Both the position numbers and the translations under genes were made by a program. A stretch of DNA of 48,432 nucleotides from Hyphomicrobiales bacterium (GTDB lineage: Bacteria > Pseudomonadota > Alphaproteobacteria > Rhizobiales > JAJFHC01), in NCBI GenBank assembly GCA_021775835.1, contig JAJFHC010000129.1, positions 1 to 48,432 of the forward strand, in the 5' to 3' direction. The notes under the pieces are model-generated. The model ran no database searches. It worked only from the letters and a program-made list of their open reading frames with translations, and had not been told where the DNA came from. Of the stretch, positions 25,096 through 34,638 are shown in pieces. Position 1 is the stretch's first letter. Every line of letters begins with the position of its first letter.

Positions 25096-26055
25096 TCAGT
25101 CTTCGCGATCGAGACTTGGGACTACGTTGTAGATCCTCCTGTAAGCCTTCGAAAACGTCGATGTGTTCGGGAAGCCGTTGGCGACGGCAATCTCCGGGAT
25201 TCCCAGGGCGGTGCGTTTAAGCATCTGCCGGGCGCGTTCCAGTTTCAGGCCTTCATAGTATGCCCGCGGCCCAACGCCGCTGTTACTCCTGAAAATCCTC
25301 TGCAACTGCCTGATGGATATGCCCAGCTTCTGGCACATCTCGGCCACTTCAAGCGGCTCCTCGATGTGAGCCTCCATGAGCTGGACGCATCTGAGGAAAA
25401 CCGGGTTGGAAGTTCTCAGCCTGGAGCGGATGTCGAGCCGCTGGTCGACGCTATCGTCACGCATGTTGTGATGAATGGCGATGTCGGCCACATTGCGGGC
25501 AATCTTGTTGCCGCTGACGTTGCGGACCAACTGGATCATCATGTCCAGGGGTGCGGTACCGCCGGAACAGGTCAGCAAGGCGCCATCTTCGACGCACACC
25601 GTGGAGAGAAGGTCTACGTCCGGGAACAGTTCCCGAAAAACTTCCGCGTATTCCCAGTGAATGGTGCAGGCCCTGCCGCGAAGCAGCCCGTATTTTGCGA
25701 GAATGTATGTGCCGGTGCAGATCGCGCTGAGCGGTGTGCCGTGGCGTTCAAGCCGACGCAGGTCCGCGCCCAGGCTGTCCGGCAGGTCCAGCCCTTCGAC
25801 CTCGTCGCTGCTGCATACCACGAGCCGGTCGGACGCCTGCACATGGCTCAGTTTTTCCTCCACCTGCATCGACAAACCGCCATTAGCGGCGACCGTCTCG
25901 CCGTCAATCGATATGCAGCGAAAGACGAACTTGTCCTGCCTCAACAGTTTGTTGGCAATCCGCAGGGGTTCCACGGCGGAGGCAAATGAAATCATCGAAA
26001 AGTTTTCGATGAGCAGAAAATCGACGCGGTATGGCTCTGACGTGCTTTTCATCAC
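25096..26055 (-). CDS. GlxA family AraC-type regulator
   Basis: 319 residues. The N-terminal 190 residues form a DJ-1/PfpI-like domain with the nucleophile-elbow Cys kept (LSAICTGTYILA). The C-terminal 100 residues carry two AraC helix-turn-helix units: PLEVAEMCQKLGISIRQLQRIF and GIPEIAVANGFPNTSTFSKAYRR. Regulators of this class (GbdR, CdhR, SouR and relatives) sense glycine betaine, carnitine, sarcosine or similar amines and activate their catabolic genes. Here it lies on the same strand directly downstream of the creatinase gene (131 bases), whose product is sarcosine, so a creatine- or sarcosine-responsive role is a reasonable inference. Confidence 0.88.
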   Translation of the reverse strand: MMKSTSEPYRVDFLLIENFSMISFASAVEPLRIANKLLRQDKFVFRCISIDGETVAANGGLSMQVEEKLSHVQASDRLVVCSSDEVEGLDLPDSLGADLRRLERHGTPLSAICTGTYILAKYGLLRGRACTIHWEYAEVFRELFPDVDLLSTVCVEDGALLTCSGGTAPLDMMIQLVRNVSGNKIARNVADIAIHHNMRDDSVDQRLDIRSRLRTSNPVFLRCVQLMEAHIEEPLEVAEMCQKLGISIRQLQRIFRSNSGVGPRAYYEGLKLERARQMLKRTALGIPEIAVANGFPNTSTFSKAYRRIYNVVPSLDRED

Positions 26056-26186
26056 GCCACACCGTCACGTGCCACGACCGTGGTGTCAAACATGGTGTGT
26101 ACCGATTTCGGTTTCCAAGTCGACCCTGGCGAATGGACGGCCGACGCAGGCCGGAACGATGTCCCGGCCTGCGTCCCAGCACCCAT

Positions 26187-27407
26187 TTATGCGGAGATGA
26201 TGTTTGCCTCGGGCCCGTAGGGAAAGCCCGTGATGTTGTCAGCACCGTCGTCGTGAACCACCAGAATGTCATGTTCGCGATAGCCACCGGCACCAGCCTG
26301 ATCCGCCGGCACCCAGAGCATCGGTTCGATCGATACCACCATGCCTGGTTCCAGAACCGTGTCGATGTCCTCACGCAGTTCCAGGCCTGCCTCGCGGCCA
26401 TAATAATGCGACAGCACGCCGAAGGAGTGGCCATAACCGAACGACCGGTATTGCAACAACCCTTCATCGCCGAAGAAGGCATTGATCTCGGCACAGATCT
26501 GGGCGCACGAGATGCCGGGCTTGATCAGGGAGAGGCCCAGTTCGTGGGCGGCAACATTGGCCTTCCAGATCCGCAGGGATTCAGCGTCCGGCTCACCCAG
26601 AAACAGGGTGCGTTCAAGGGCGGTGTAGTAACCGGATATCATCGGGAAAGTGTTGAGGCTGAGGATGTCACCGTCCTGCAATTGGCGTGTCGTGACCGGG
26701 TTGTGGGCGCCGTCGGTATTGAGACCGGACTGGAACCATACCCAGGAATCGCGCATCTCGCTGTCAGGGAAGGACTTTGCGATCTCCAGTTCCATGGCAT
26801 CGCGGCCGGCCATGGCGACGTCGATTTCCCGGGTGCCGGTCCTGATGGCGTCGCGAACGGCGGCACCACCCACGTCGGCGACACGGGCGCCTTCGGTGAT
26901 GAGGGCAATTTCCTCTGCCGACTTGATCATGCGCGAGGCCATCGTGTCGTCGGCGATGTCAATCAGTTCACGCTCGCCGAGCAGGTCGACCAGGGTTTTC
27001 CGGGCCGCCAGTGTCATGTGATCCTCTTCGACACCGAGGCGACCGGCACCGCCGATCAACTGGGCGACGACACGCCAGTAGTTTCCCCGTTGCCAGTCGG
27101 TGAAGATGATGTTGTCACCGGTGGACCGGCGCCAGGGCTGGCCGCCGTCTATGTTCGCGGAAACGGTTGTGCAGGCGTCCTGGGTGACGACGCAGCCGTA
27201 GGGACGACCGAAGCTGCAGTAAAGAAAGCCTGTGTAATAGGCAATGTTGTGCATGGACGTGAGCAGCACGGCCGGCACGTCACGCACCGTCATGATGCCG
27301 CGCAGGTTTGCCAGCCGCCGTTCGTATTCAGCGCCTGAAAACGGCAACGGGGCCTTTTCGCCATTGTGGCAGGTAAATGAGTCTGGTCGTTTCGGTTGAT
27401 CCAACAT
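26187..27407 (-). CDS. Creatinase (creatine amidinohydrolase)
   Basis: 406 residues, the usual creatinase length. Long stretches match remembered Pseudomonas creatinase: FLYCSFGRPY, ISANIDGGQPWRR-like, FQSGLNTDGAHNPVTT, YYTALERTLFL, FGYGHSFGVLSHYYGREAG and REDIDTVLEPGMVVS. Catalytic His232, Glu262 and Glu358 of the Pseudomonas enzyme correspond to His235, Glu265 and Glu361, all kept with a constant offset of three. It hydrolyses creatine to sarcosine and urea in the cytoplasm without metal. The ATG at 27405-27407 follows AGGAGAG; an upstream in-frame start would add nine residues before that site. No sarcosine oxidase, creatininase or transporter gene is next to it. Confidence 0.93.
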   Translation of the reverse strand: MLDQPKRPDSFTCHNGEKAPLPFSGAEYERRLANLRGIMTVRDVPAVLLTSMHNIAYYTGFLYCSFGRPYGCVVTQDACTTVSANIDGGQPWRRSTGDNIIFTDWQRGNYWRVVAQLIGGAGRLGVEEDHMTLAARKTLVDLLGERELIDIADDTMASRMIKSAEEIALITEGARVADVGGAAVRDAIRTGTREIDVAMAGRDAMELEIAKSFPDSEMRDSWVWFQSGLNTDGAHNPVTTRQLQDGDILSLNTFPMISGYYTALERTLFLGEPDAESLRIWKANVAAHELGLSLIKPGISCAQICAEINAFFGDEGLLQYRSFGYGHSFGVLSHYYGREAGLELREDIDTVLEPGMVVSIEPMLWVPADQAGAGGYREHDILVVHDDGADNITGFPYGPEANIISA

Positions 27408-27583
27408 CTGTCTCTCCTGGGCCGGGTGAGACAAGAAGCACCCGGCGTAATATCCGGGCGTTCAGGACGATGGATGTGCCGCTGGAATGAATTCCGTAAT
27501 ACGGTTGCGGCACGTCACAAGCTCTCGAGCGGCGACGCCATCGCCGCGAGCCCAAACTCCTTAAACGATTTTGACGGCATCCG

Positions 27584-28330
27584 TCAACGGGATCGTTGAT
27601 CGCCCTTGATATCGAGGACAAGCGGCACGTGATCGCTGAGACCGTTGCCGACCCATTGGTCGAAGGAACCCACTTCCAGCCGCTCAACCAGGCCGAGCCA
27701 GGATACCGGCATGAAGATATAGTCAATGTGATAGGTCGGCCCGTCCCGTTTGCGGTCGCGCCAATAGAGTGTCGGTTCGGACTCCTCGCCCTGCGCCTCG
27801 CCGCGCACTGCGTGATAGGCGCTCGCCAGGCCGAGGTCCTCGAGTTTCTTGACCTTGGTCATGTGATTGATGCGCCAGCCGGGCTTGTCCCAGATGGCAT
27901 TGTTGTTGAAATCGCCACCGACAATTGTCGGGCGTTCGGTCAGGAAGCCGCGATACTTCGACAAGGCGCGGCGCAGCGGCCCGGACTGGTTCTTGCGGGT
28001 GACGCCGCCGCTGGCATTCTGAGCCCAGACGGCCAGCAGGTTGAAATCGACCGGCCCGGAGACGACAACCGGTGCAATATAGCGAAGGGTCGGGAAATGG
28101 GGTTCCGCCAGTTTCACGGAATAGCCGTTGAAGGCGAATATCCCCAGCCCCTTGTTGACATTATTGCCGACCCAGACCGGATCCGCCTGCAGCCAGTCAC
28201 CGGCACCGCGGGTCCGAAGACGGTCGGGTTCAGCACATTCACAGATGACGGCCAGGTCCGGTTTGAGATCAAGCAGAGCCGCGGCCTTGCGGTCGAAGGC
28301 CATATTGCAGTTCCAGACGACAATCCTCAC
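27584..28330 (-). CDS. Endonuclease/exonuclease/phosphatase family protein
   Basis: 248 residues starting from GTG (28328-28330). The EEP fold is indicated by RIVVWNCNMAF at the N-terminus (conserved N), VICECAEPD with the metal-binding Glu, VGGDFNNNAIWD with the catalytic D-x-N, and the C-terminal GLSDHVPLVLDI (S-D-H-x-P). These are the residues of DNase I-like phosphodiesterases. Substrate, DNA or phospholipid/nucleotide, is not evident and no signal peptide is seen. It begins 20 bases after the LysE-type gene on the same strand, so the two are probably one operon. Confidence 0.85.
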   Translation of the reverse strand: MRIVVWNCNMAFDRKAAALLDLKPDLAVICECAEPDRLRTRGAGDWLQADPVWVGNNVNKGLGIFAFNGYSVKLAEPHFPTLRYIAPVVVSGPVDFNLLAVWAQNASGGVTRKNQSGPLRRALSKYRGFLTERPTIVGGDFNNNAIWDKPGWRINHMTKVKKLEDLGLASAYHAVRGEAQGEESEPTLYWRDRKRDGPTYHIDYIFMPVSWLGLVERLEVGSFDQWVGNGLSDHVPLVLDIKGDQRSR

Positions 28331-28350
28331 CGGGTTTCAGTGCCTGGCCG

Positions 28351-28992
28351 TCAGGTTCTGCTGGTCAACAGCTTGAGCCCGGCAAGGGCAAAAAAGACAC
28401 CCAGTGTTGCCTGAATGGTCCGCCGGGCCTTGCCGTACAGGCGCACCATCACCGGTGTCGAGAAGGCCACCGCATAGAGACAGTGGACAACGATCGACAA
28501 AAAGGCGGTGCCGCCGACGATGACGAAACCAACCCAGAGCGGCGCGCCCTGCTGGAGGCCGAGCGAGATGATCGCGATCCACGCCAGGGCCGCTTTCGGA
28601 TTGGTCATCTGGATGACAAATCCCCTGCCGAAATAGCCGACCGGCGTCCGTTGACCGCCTGCCAGCGCCTGGGCGTCGATGTCATGGGCAGAGGCCGCCG
28701 ACCGAAAGGCCTTGTAGGCGAGCCACAGAAGAAAACAGCCGCCAACAATCTTGATCACGACCAGCGCCTGGGCGTAAGCCGCAAGCAATGCGGAAAGCCC
28801 TGTGACGGTCAGCAACGCCCAGCACAGGGATCCCATTGCGACCCCTAGTGCCAGGGCAAGGCCCGACCGGCGCCCGACCCCCATGGATGTTCCGATAACG
28901 GCCAGAACATTTGGCCCGGGGCTCGATATGCTGAGAAAAAAGGCGGAGTAGGCAAGCAGGATACCGGACAGGTAGGGGGAGATGTCATCCAT
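28351..28992 (-). CDS. LysE/RhtB family amino-acid exporter
   Basis: 213 residues, six membrane helices, with SISSPGPNVLAVIGTSMGVGRRSG (P-G-P signature intact) near residue 25 and FVIQMTNPKAALAWIAIISLG in the second half. It exports amino acids or small derivatives. It is distinct from the LysE copy at 20813-21424 and is not part of that duplication. The gene leads a two-gene unit with the EEP protein. The 267 bases upstream (28993-29259) contain no supported gene. Confidence 0.88.
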   Translation of the reverse strand: MDDISPYLSGILLAYSAFFLSISSPGPNVLAVIGTSMGVGRRSGLALALGVAMGSLCWALLTVTGLSALLAAYAQALVVIKIVGGCFLLWLAYKAFRSAASAHDIDAQALAGGQRTPVGYFGRGFVIQMTNPKAALAWIAIISLGLQQGAPLWVGFVIVGGTAFLSIVVHCLYAVAFSTPVMVRLYGKARRTIQATLGVFFALAGLKLLTSRT

Positions 28993-29259
28993 TGGTGCGG
29001 CCTTTGTCTGGATTTATTTGTTCACGTAATGTTCCACACAATTTACCGGAGGGCAAGGGCGGGAGATGCATTATCGAGCAATGCAAAACAACTCCCCGTT
29101 CCCCTTGAGTGTTCTTGAGGTGAGATTGTTGGCGCGGTTCGGAGATGACGATCTGCACCCGGCCGGCGGAATCCCACCAATCATCCAGTCCACCCTGAGC
29201 AATGCCGGCGAGTAGCGGCGGACACCGGGTCTACAATTCGTTCGGCATAGTTCAACTGA

Positions 29260-31029
29260 TTAGGCCTGGGCTTTCGAACGCAACCGGTCCGCCAGCTTCT
29301 TGCGCTCCACCGCAGCGCTGCCCCCCGACGTATTCTGGAACAGGCCCATTGTCTCGAACTCGTCTTCGTTGGGCGGCGTCAGAGCTTCATCGATGTACTC
29401 ACGCTTGTTCGGATTGCTGTTGATCCGCCAATGGAGCCAGTGCGCGTGGAGGAACCCCAGGCCATATCTCGCGAGCTTTACCACTGTTTCAAAAACGTAT
29501 GCCGGATAGAATTTCACAGGGTGCTCGATCGGCATTTCCGGCCGTCTGTCGCGCCGGAACTTCAACCGGAAAATCCCACCTTCAAGCGGATGAAGCTTTT
29601 CAACCTTGTGGATCAAGTAGAACTCGAAGACGCCGAAAACATCCACGCCCGTGCCTGGCCAAGCCGCAGATCGCCGCCCAATCGTCTCAATGTGTTCGGG
29701 ACTGTAAAACGCGGCCCAGGCCTCTTCATAGGCCTCTTCCCACTCATTGTCCGTCATGAGGGGGTGATGGGTTACGCGATGATTGACATCGTATTTGTTC
29801 AGGTCGGGATCCATCCAGACCCCTTGGGCCAGGAGTTTCTGATGATCTTCCGATCCCGGGAGCGGGGTCAGATAGAAGAATTCCAGCATGTCTACCGGCA
29901 ATTCCCGCTTGATGATGTCGATGTCCCGGAGGACCGATTCCTTGGTGTCGTTCGGAAAACCGATGATGTAGCCGGCATAACTCGTTGCGCCATGATCACG
30001 CCATTTCTGAAGCATCAAACGGTATTCGGTGATCTTGTTCTGGCGTTTTTTGGCAGCCAGAAGATTGTCGGGGTTTATATTCTCGAGACCAATGAAGACA
30101 CGCATGACGCCGGCACGGCATGCCTTCTCGATAAAGTTTGGAATCTTGTGGCAAAGCGTGTCCACCTGTATGACCAGTTTAACCGCGACCCCCTGACTTT
30201 CCTTCAGCCAGATCAGGCGGTCCAGCATGGCTTCCCAGTCCTTGTTGCGGGCGAAATTGTCGTCGGTCACGAAGAACATGTTGATGCCCTGCTCGGCATT
30301 CTTGCGCACGATCTTTTCAAGATCATCGGCCGAACGGAATCGGCTCTTTCGGCCCTGCACATTGATGATCGTGCAAAACGAGCACTGAAACGGGCAGCCA
30401 CGACCCAGGTCGAAACTCGCAAGGTTCTTTTCAATTCGACCAATCTTGTCGGGCGGCAGAAATGGTACTGGCTGACCCTGCATCGACGGCAGACTATTCA
30501 TATAGTCGTACATCGGCTTCAGAGTCCCCTGATGAGCGTCTCGGATGACTTCATCCAGCCGTTCTTCCTCTGCCTCACCGGCGAAAATGGAAATTCCCAT
30601 CTTCTGTACTTCTTGAATCTCGACCGGCAGCTCGGGTAGCATCGCTATGCATCCCGATACGTGAAATCCGCCAATGGCAACGGGAAGTCCAGCAGCCAGA
30701 AAGGGTTGCGCCAGGTCGACGGCACGAGGAAACTGATTTGATTGGACGCCGACGAAGCAGATCACGGCACTCCCGCCGGAGCGCGCGATGTCGCGAATGA
30801 TCTTGTAGGGCCGGATACGCAGATTGGTCTCGTCCAGGGCAAGAGGGCGAATGTCAATGTCCGGTCCCAGCACCTGACGTTCAGCGCAATCCTGCACCAG
30901 ACCATTGACTGCCGCGAGCGTGTTGGAAGGAATGAGCGATCGCATCCACTGAATCGGGTAACCGTCGTCATCATAATGCGACGGTTTGATCATGACGAAT
31001 TGAAACACCCGCCTGCGCCCTGAAGCCAT
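29260..31029 (-). CDS. B12-binding-domain radical SAM protein
   Basis: 589 residues. The first 180 resemble a cobalamin-binding fold (ICFVGVQSNQFPRAVDLAQ, LPVAIGGFHVSG), but the His of a D-x-H-x-x-G cobalamin ligand motif is not seen. The radical SAM core has the [4Fe-4S] motif CPFQCSFC around residue 216, then VTDDNFARN and IGLENINPDN typical of this superfamily, and a C-terminal region rich in aromatic residues. It makes a 5'-deoxyadenosyl radical; methylation, cyclisation or C-C chemistry on a lipid or pigment-type substrate is common for such proteins, but the substrate is not identifiable. It has its own promoter region and no operon partner. Start: ATG at 31027-31029; a start about 12 residues later is possible. 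Confidence 0.88.
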   Translation of the reverse strand: MASGRRRVFQFVMIKPSHYDDDGYPIQWMRSLIPSNTLAAVNGLVQDCAERQVLGPDIDIRPLALDETNLRIRPYKIIRDIARSGGSAVICFVGVQSNQFPRAVDLAQPFLAAGLPVAIGGFHVSGCIAMLPELPVEIQEVQKMGISIFAGEAEEERLDEVIRDAHQGTLKPMYDYMNSLPSMQGQPVPFLPPDKIGRIEKNLASFDLGRGCPFQCSFCTIINVQGRKSRFRSADDLEKIVRKNAEQGINMFFVTDDNFARNKDWEAMLDRLIWLKESQGVAVKLVIQVDTLCHKIPNFIEKACRAGVMRVFIGLENINPDNLLAAKKRQNKITEYRLMLQKWRDHGATSYAGYIIGFPNDTKESVLRDIDIIKRELPVDMLEFFYLTPLPGSEDHQKLLAQGVWMDPDLNKYDVNHRVTHHPLMTDNEWEEAYEEAWAAFYSPEHIETIGRRSAAWPGTGVDVFGVFEFYLIHKVEKLHPLEGGIFRLKFRRDRRPEMPIEHPVKFYPAYVFETVVKLARYGLGFLHAHWLHWRINSNPNKREYIDEALTPPNEDEFETMGLFQNTSGGSAAVERKKLADRLRSKAQA

Positions 31030-31168
31030 GTACGTTCCGAACCGCCCCCGATGTTAGTTCGCCAGCACTCTAGGGAAGATGAGCGGTAATATCAAACGAG
31101 CAATCATGCTCATGCTTATCGATGTTGGTTGATCGTCCCATATATTTGCTCAACCGGCAGTGCCCGGC

Positions 31169-32761
31169 TTAACGGAGGCGAAAACCCTGATAGCCGTCGG
31201 CGGCGACCTGCTCCGAGCGGCGGATATATTCCGGGAAACCGCCCAGATAGGGCATGAAGACCCGGGGCTTGCCTTCCACGTTGGCGCCCATGTACCAGCT
31301 ATTGGTGGTCGTCTTGAGAGCCGCTTCGGCCAGCTCGCGTACGTGTTCGACCCAGGCTTCCTCTGCCGCTTGGTCGGCCTCGATAACAGCCAGATCGTGC
31401 GCCTGCATGTAACCGATACAGTCGCAGATCCAGTCTACATGCTGCTCGATCGTCGGCAGCATGTTGGTCAGAACCGACGGGCTGCCGGGACCTGTCACGG
31501 TGAACAGGTTCGGATAGCCCGATACGGCAAGTCCCAGATAAGAGCGCGGACCCTCGGCCCATTTGTCGCGCAGATGCTGATCGTGCCGCCCGACAATATC
31601 GACATTGAGGATGGCACCGGTCAGGGCATCGAAGCCGGTCGCGATCACGAGCGCGTCGATTTCGTAGTCGTTCCCCGCAACACGTATGGCGTTGGAAGTA
31701 ATCTCCTCAATCGGGTTGGTTTTCACGTCGACCAGTGTGACCGTGTCGCGATTGAAGGTTTCGAAATACCCGCTGTCGACGCAAAGCCGTTTACCGCCGA
31801 AAATGTTCTTGGGACACAGAAGTTCGGCCACGTCCGGGTCCTTGACAATGCCGCGGATCTTGGAGCGCAGGAACTCTGCCGCGGTTTCGTTTGCCTCCGT
31901 GCTCAGCATCAGATCGCCGAAGGCGCCGTTAAAGGTCAGCCCGCCCTCCTGCCAGCGCCTCTCGTACTCCGTCTCGCGCTCTTCGGGCGTGGCTTCCAGT
32001 GCCGATCGGGTGTTGTACTGCGCATCGATGCCGGGCAGCGTCGTCTTGGCCCTAGCCCGCATTTCCGGGTAGGCCGCCTTGACGCGCTTGACCCGCTCGC
32101 GGTCGATCGGTCCGTTGCGGGCGGGAATGGAATAGTTGGCCGTGCGCTGGAAAACGATCAGCCGGGCGGCTTCGCTGGCGATCACCGGGATCGACTGGAT
32201 CGACGAAGACCCGGTCCCGATGACGCCTACCCGCTTGCCCGTAAAGTCGACTTTCTCGTGGGGCCACGCGCCGGTGTGATAGACAGGGCCGGCAAAGCTT
32301 TCCAGGCCCTTGAATTTTGGCCGGTTGGGCACCGACAGGCAGCCCGTTGCCATGATGCAGTAGCGGCCCCTGGTCTCGCCGCCATTGCCATCTTCCAGGA
32401 TCCAGAGCGCCTGGGCCTCGTCGTAGCGGGCGGACTTGACGTTTGTGTTGAGCACGATGTCGCGCCGCAGGTCGAAACGGTCGGCCACATGTTCTGCGTA
32501 TTTGAGAATTTCCGGCTGGGGGGCATAGCGTTCGGACCATTCCCATTCCTGCTGCAGCTCGTCGGAGAACTGATAGGAATACTGCATGCTCTCGATATCG
32601 CAGCGGGCACCGGGATAACGGTTCCAGTACCACGTGCCGCCAACACCGCTGCCGGCTTCCAGGGCGCATGCAGACAGGCCCATCTTGCGCAGGCGGTGGA
32701 GCAGGTAGAGCCCGGCGAAGCCCGCCCCAACGATCACCACATCGAATTGCTTTTCCGTCAT
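31169..32761 (-). CDS. Baeyer-Villiger-type flavin monooxygenase
   Basis: 530 residues. An N-terminal FAD motif (DVVIVGAGFAGLYLL), the second dinucleotide motif (RVGVIGTGSSSIQSIPVIA) and, between them, FAGPVYHTGAWPHE, which fits the Baeyer-Villiger fingerprint F-x-G-x-x-x-H-x-x-x-W-P exactly. The GTWYWNRYPGARCDIES segment is shared with cyclohexanone-type enzymes. It inserts oxygen next to a ketone to give an ester or lactone, using NADPH. The ATG at 32759-32761 follows GGGGAA and puts the FAD motif at residue 7; the open frame upstream lacks homology. It is divergent from a VOC-fold gene at 32917 with a shared 155-base promoter region. Confidence 0.92.
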   Translation of the reverse strand: MTEKQFDVVIVGAGFAGLYLLHRLRKMGLSACALEAGSGVGGTWYWNRYPGARCDIESMQYSYQFSDELQQEWEWSERYAPQPEILKYAEHVADRFDLRRDIVLNTNVKSARYDEAQALWILEDGNGGETRGRYCIMATGCLSVPNRPKFKGLESFAGPVYHTGAWPHEKVDFTGKRVGVIGTGSSSIQSIPVIASEAARLIVFQRTANYSIPARNGPIDRERVKRVKAAYPEMRARAKTTLPGIDAQYNTRSALEATPEERETEYERRWQEGGLTFNGAFGDLMLSTEANETAAEFLRSKIRGIVKDPDVAELLCPKNIFGGKRLCVDSGYFETFNRDTVTLVDVKTNPIEEITSNAIRVAGNDYEIDALVIATGFDALTGAILNVDIVGRHDQHLRDKWAEGPRSYLGLAVSGYPNLFTVTGPGSPSVLTNMLPTIEQHVDWICDCIGYMQAHDLAVIEADQAAEEAWVEHVRELAEAALKTTTNSWYMGANVEGKPRVFMPYLGGFPEYIRRSEQVAADGYQGFRLR

Positions 32762-32916
32762 GCTTCCCCAAACTGATAGGCCAGAGCCGAACACGGCACG
32801 ACGTTTCTTCCGGTTGCCGGTGCGGATCTTATGGTGTTGACGGTGCCCTTTGCAAGCAGGACGAAACCGGTCGATGATAGAGTGATCCATACACACTCGA
32901 CACGAGATGAACTGCC

Positions 32917-33672
32917 ATGACAATCGCCCGCCACTGCCTTCGGGTCCAAAATGCCGCTGAACTCGTTGAATTCTACACAAACGTGCTGGGCATGCGCGAT
33001 TTCGGCACGCCGGCGGCGCCGTTGCTGGGCTATGACGCGGACCAGTGTCTGCTGGAACTGCGGGAAAGTGCGGTAGAGCCGATCGAGGCGCAGCGCGACG
33101 ACTTCTACTGGAAGATCGGCATCACGCTGCGTGACCTCGACCGGGCGATGGCCCATCTGCAGCACTGCGGCCTGAACATCCCTCCCGCCTATCAGTTCGG
33201 TGACATTGGCTACATGACCCATCTGCAGGATCCGCAAGGCTTCCCCATCGAGTTTCTGCAACAGGGTTTCGAAGGCAGCGCCCTGCCGACACCAGAGGGC
33301 CACGCCGTGGGCGCCCAGGCGACCCTGGCCCATATCACGGTCCGTGTAACGGACCTTGAGACGGCGAAATCCCACTGTGAAGACGATCTCGGCATGCGCC
33401 TGATGTCTGTACAGCCGATCCACGGGCGCGGCTTCTGCCTCTACTTCTATGGCTGGAGCGATGAGGCCCTGCCCAACGCGGACCTGGAAGCGGTCGAAAA
33501 CCGGGAATGGCTGTGGGCCCGGCCCTACGCGCTTCTGGAACTGCAGCATCTGGAGAGCCCGGATGCCGTGGTTCGCAAGCCGGATCCCCGCAAAGCCGGT
33601 TTCGACGGCATTGCCTACCGCGCCGGCACATCACCCGATTTGCATTACGTGAAACTGTTCGACCGCATGTAA
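32917..33672 (+). CDS. Two-domain VOC (glyoxalase/dioxygenase superfamily) protein
   Basis: 251 residues with two vicinal-oxygen-chelate modules: HCLRVQNAAELVEFYTNVLGM at the start and HITVRVTDLETAKSHCEDDLGM from about residue 143. Each has the expected closing strands (GFPIEFLQ; LHYVKLFD). The metal ligands cannot be assigned safely. Members include extradiol dioxygenases, glyoxalase-like isomerases and resistance proteins. It is divergent from the Baeyer-Villiger monooxygenase, which suggests a shared degradation or detoxification route, although no regulator lies between them. Confidence 0.82.
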   Translation: MTIARHCLRVQNAAELVEFYTNVLGMRDFGTPAAPLLGYDADQCLLELRESAVEPIEAQRDDFYWKIGITLRDLDRAMAHLQHCGLNIPPAYQFGDIGYMTHLQDPQGFPIEFLQQGFEGSALPTPEGHAVGAQATLAHITVRVTDLETAKSHCEDDLGMRLMSVQPIHGRGFCLYFYGWSDEALPNADLEAVENREWLWARPYALLELQHLESPDAVVRKPDPRKAGFDGIAYRAGTSPDLHYVKLFDRM

Positions 33673-33893
33673 GCCGATCAACGTACCGCGATGTGGAAGC
33701 CGAACTATTCGGGAGTACGGATTGAAATGCCGACTCCCGGCCCTATACATATCGTGGTGGCGACTGGCGCAAAAGTATGATCGTGGGGAAAAGACGGTCA
33801 AGCGGTGGGCTGATGGGGCCGTGACAGCTATTCATCTGAAGTTTTGTGCCGGAGGACGCTGAAAGCCGGTATTGCGCCCGATTGTTGTTGGGA

Positions 33894-34396
33894 TTAGGAC
33901 TGTTTGATTCGCACGCTATCAATCGCGATCAACCTCAAACATATAGGTCCGTCGTACCAGTCTTTTCCACGGTCCCAAGCTTCGTCGAAATTGAGATCTT
34001 GATATGACGTTAGGATATCAACGCCATCTTCCGGCGAGATGTCCTTCACCTCTCCGTTTTCATCGAAGTAGGCAGCCGCGCATTCGGGCCAGCGGATCTG
34101 GACCCATGCCCCCAACTTACGATTTCAGTCGCCTTGGACCATGCGTCCAGATCCAAACGGAAGGAAGTCAGGCTCTCGAACATAGCGTAGTTCATTTTCT
34201 GCTCGCCCAAACTAACAACGAAAGCGTCGAAGATGGTTTCTGGAATGCCCTCTATCTCAGGCCAGGAAATGTGAGAATTGAATCTTTCGCTATCACCTTG
34301 CTCTATCGAAAGTATGAGCATGTACATAGCTTGATAGGGTGCCATCACGTAGGCAGTGACAATTACGATAATCCCAATAACGATCAGCTTTTTCAT
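33894..34396 (-). pseudogene. DUF2939-like small membrane protein, frameshifted
   Basis: Two overlapping minus-strand frames look like halves of one gene. The first (34396 to about 34110) begins MKKLIVIGIIVIVTAYVMAPY, one membrane helix followed by LILSIEQGDSERFNSHISWPEI, a pattern like DUF2939. The second continues with GAWVQIRWPECAAAYFDENG and runs to TAA at 33894. They join at a five-C run (34109-34113, five G on the coding strand); one more G would restore a single frame of about 167 residues. This is a real frameshift, a phase-variable tract, or a base-calling error. Family assignment is tentative; the function is unknown. Confidence 0.6.
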
Positions 34397-34638
34397 TTTG
34401 CTGCCGACTTGACGAGTTGCTCTCCAGCGGGAGCCAAATTGCGCAGCGTGTGAGCGAGTGTCAATCGAATGTTCGGGCGGGCATCATCGCTCACGCGCTG
34501 GAGGACGCGACTCTGTTTGATGTGTTTAAGCCTGTTGAGTTTTCATTTCCCGATATCATATTGCAATCGATGAAATGCACTCAGGCAGCTCATCCGCAGC
34601 CCTCCACAGTAACGCTGAAATGCCCCTAAAACCTGTCT

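Noticed and set aside
34417..34629. 70-codon plus-strand frame
   Set aside because: No homology, no ribosome site, lies beside the hairpin pair and the decayed gene.
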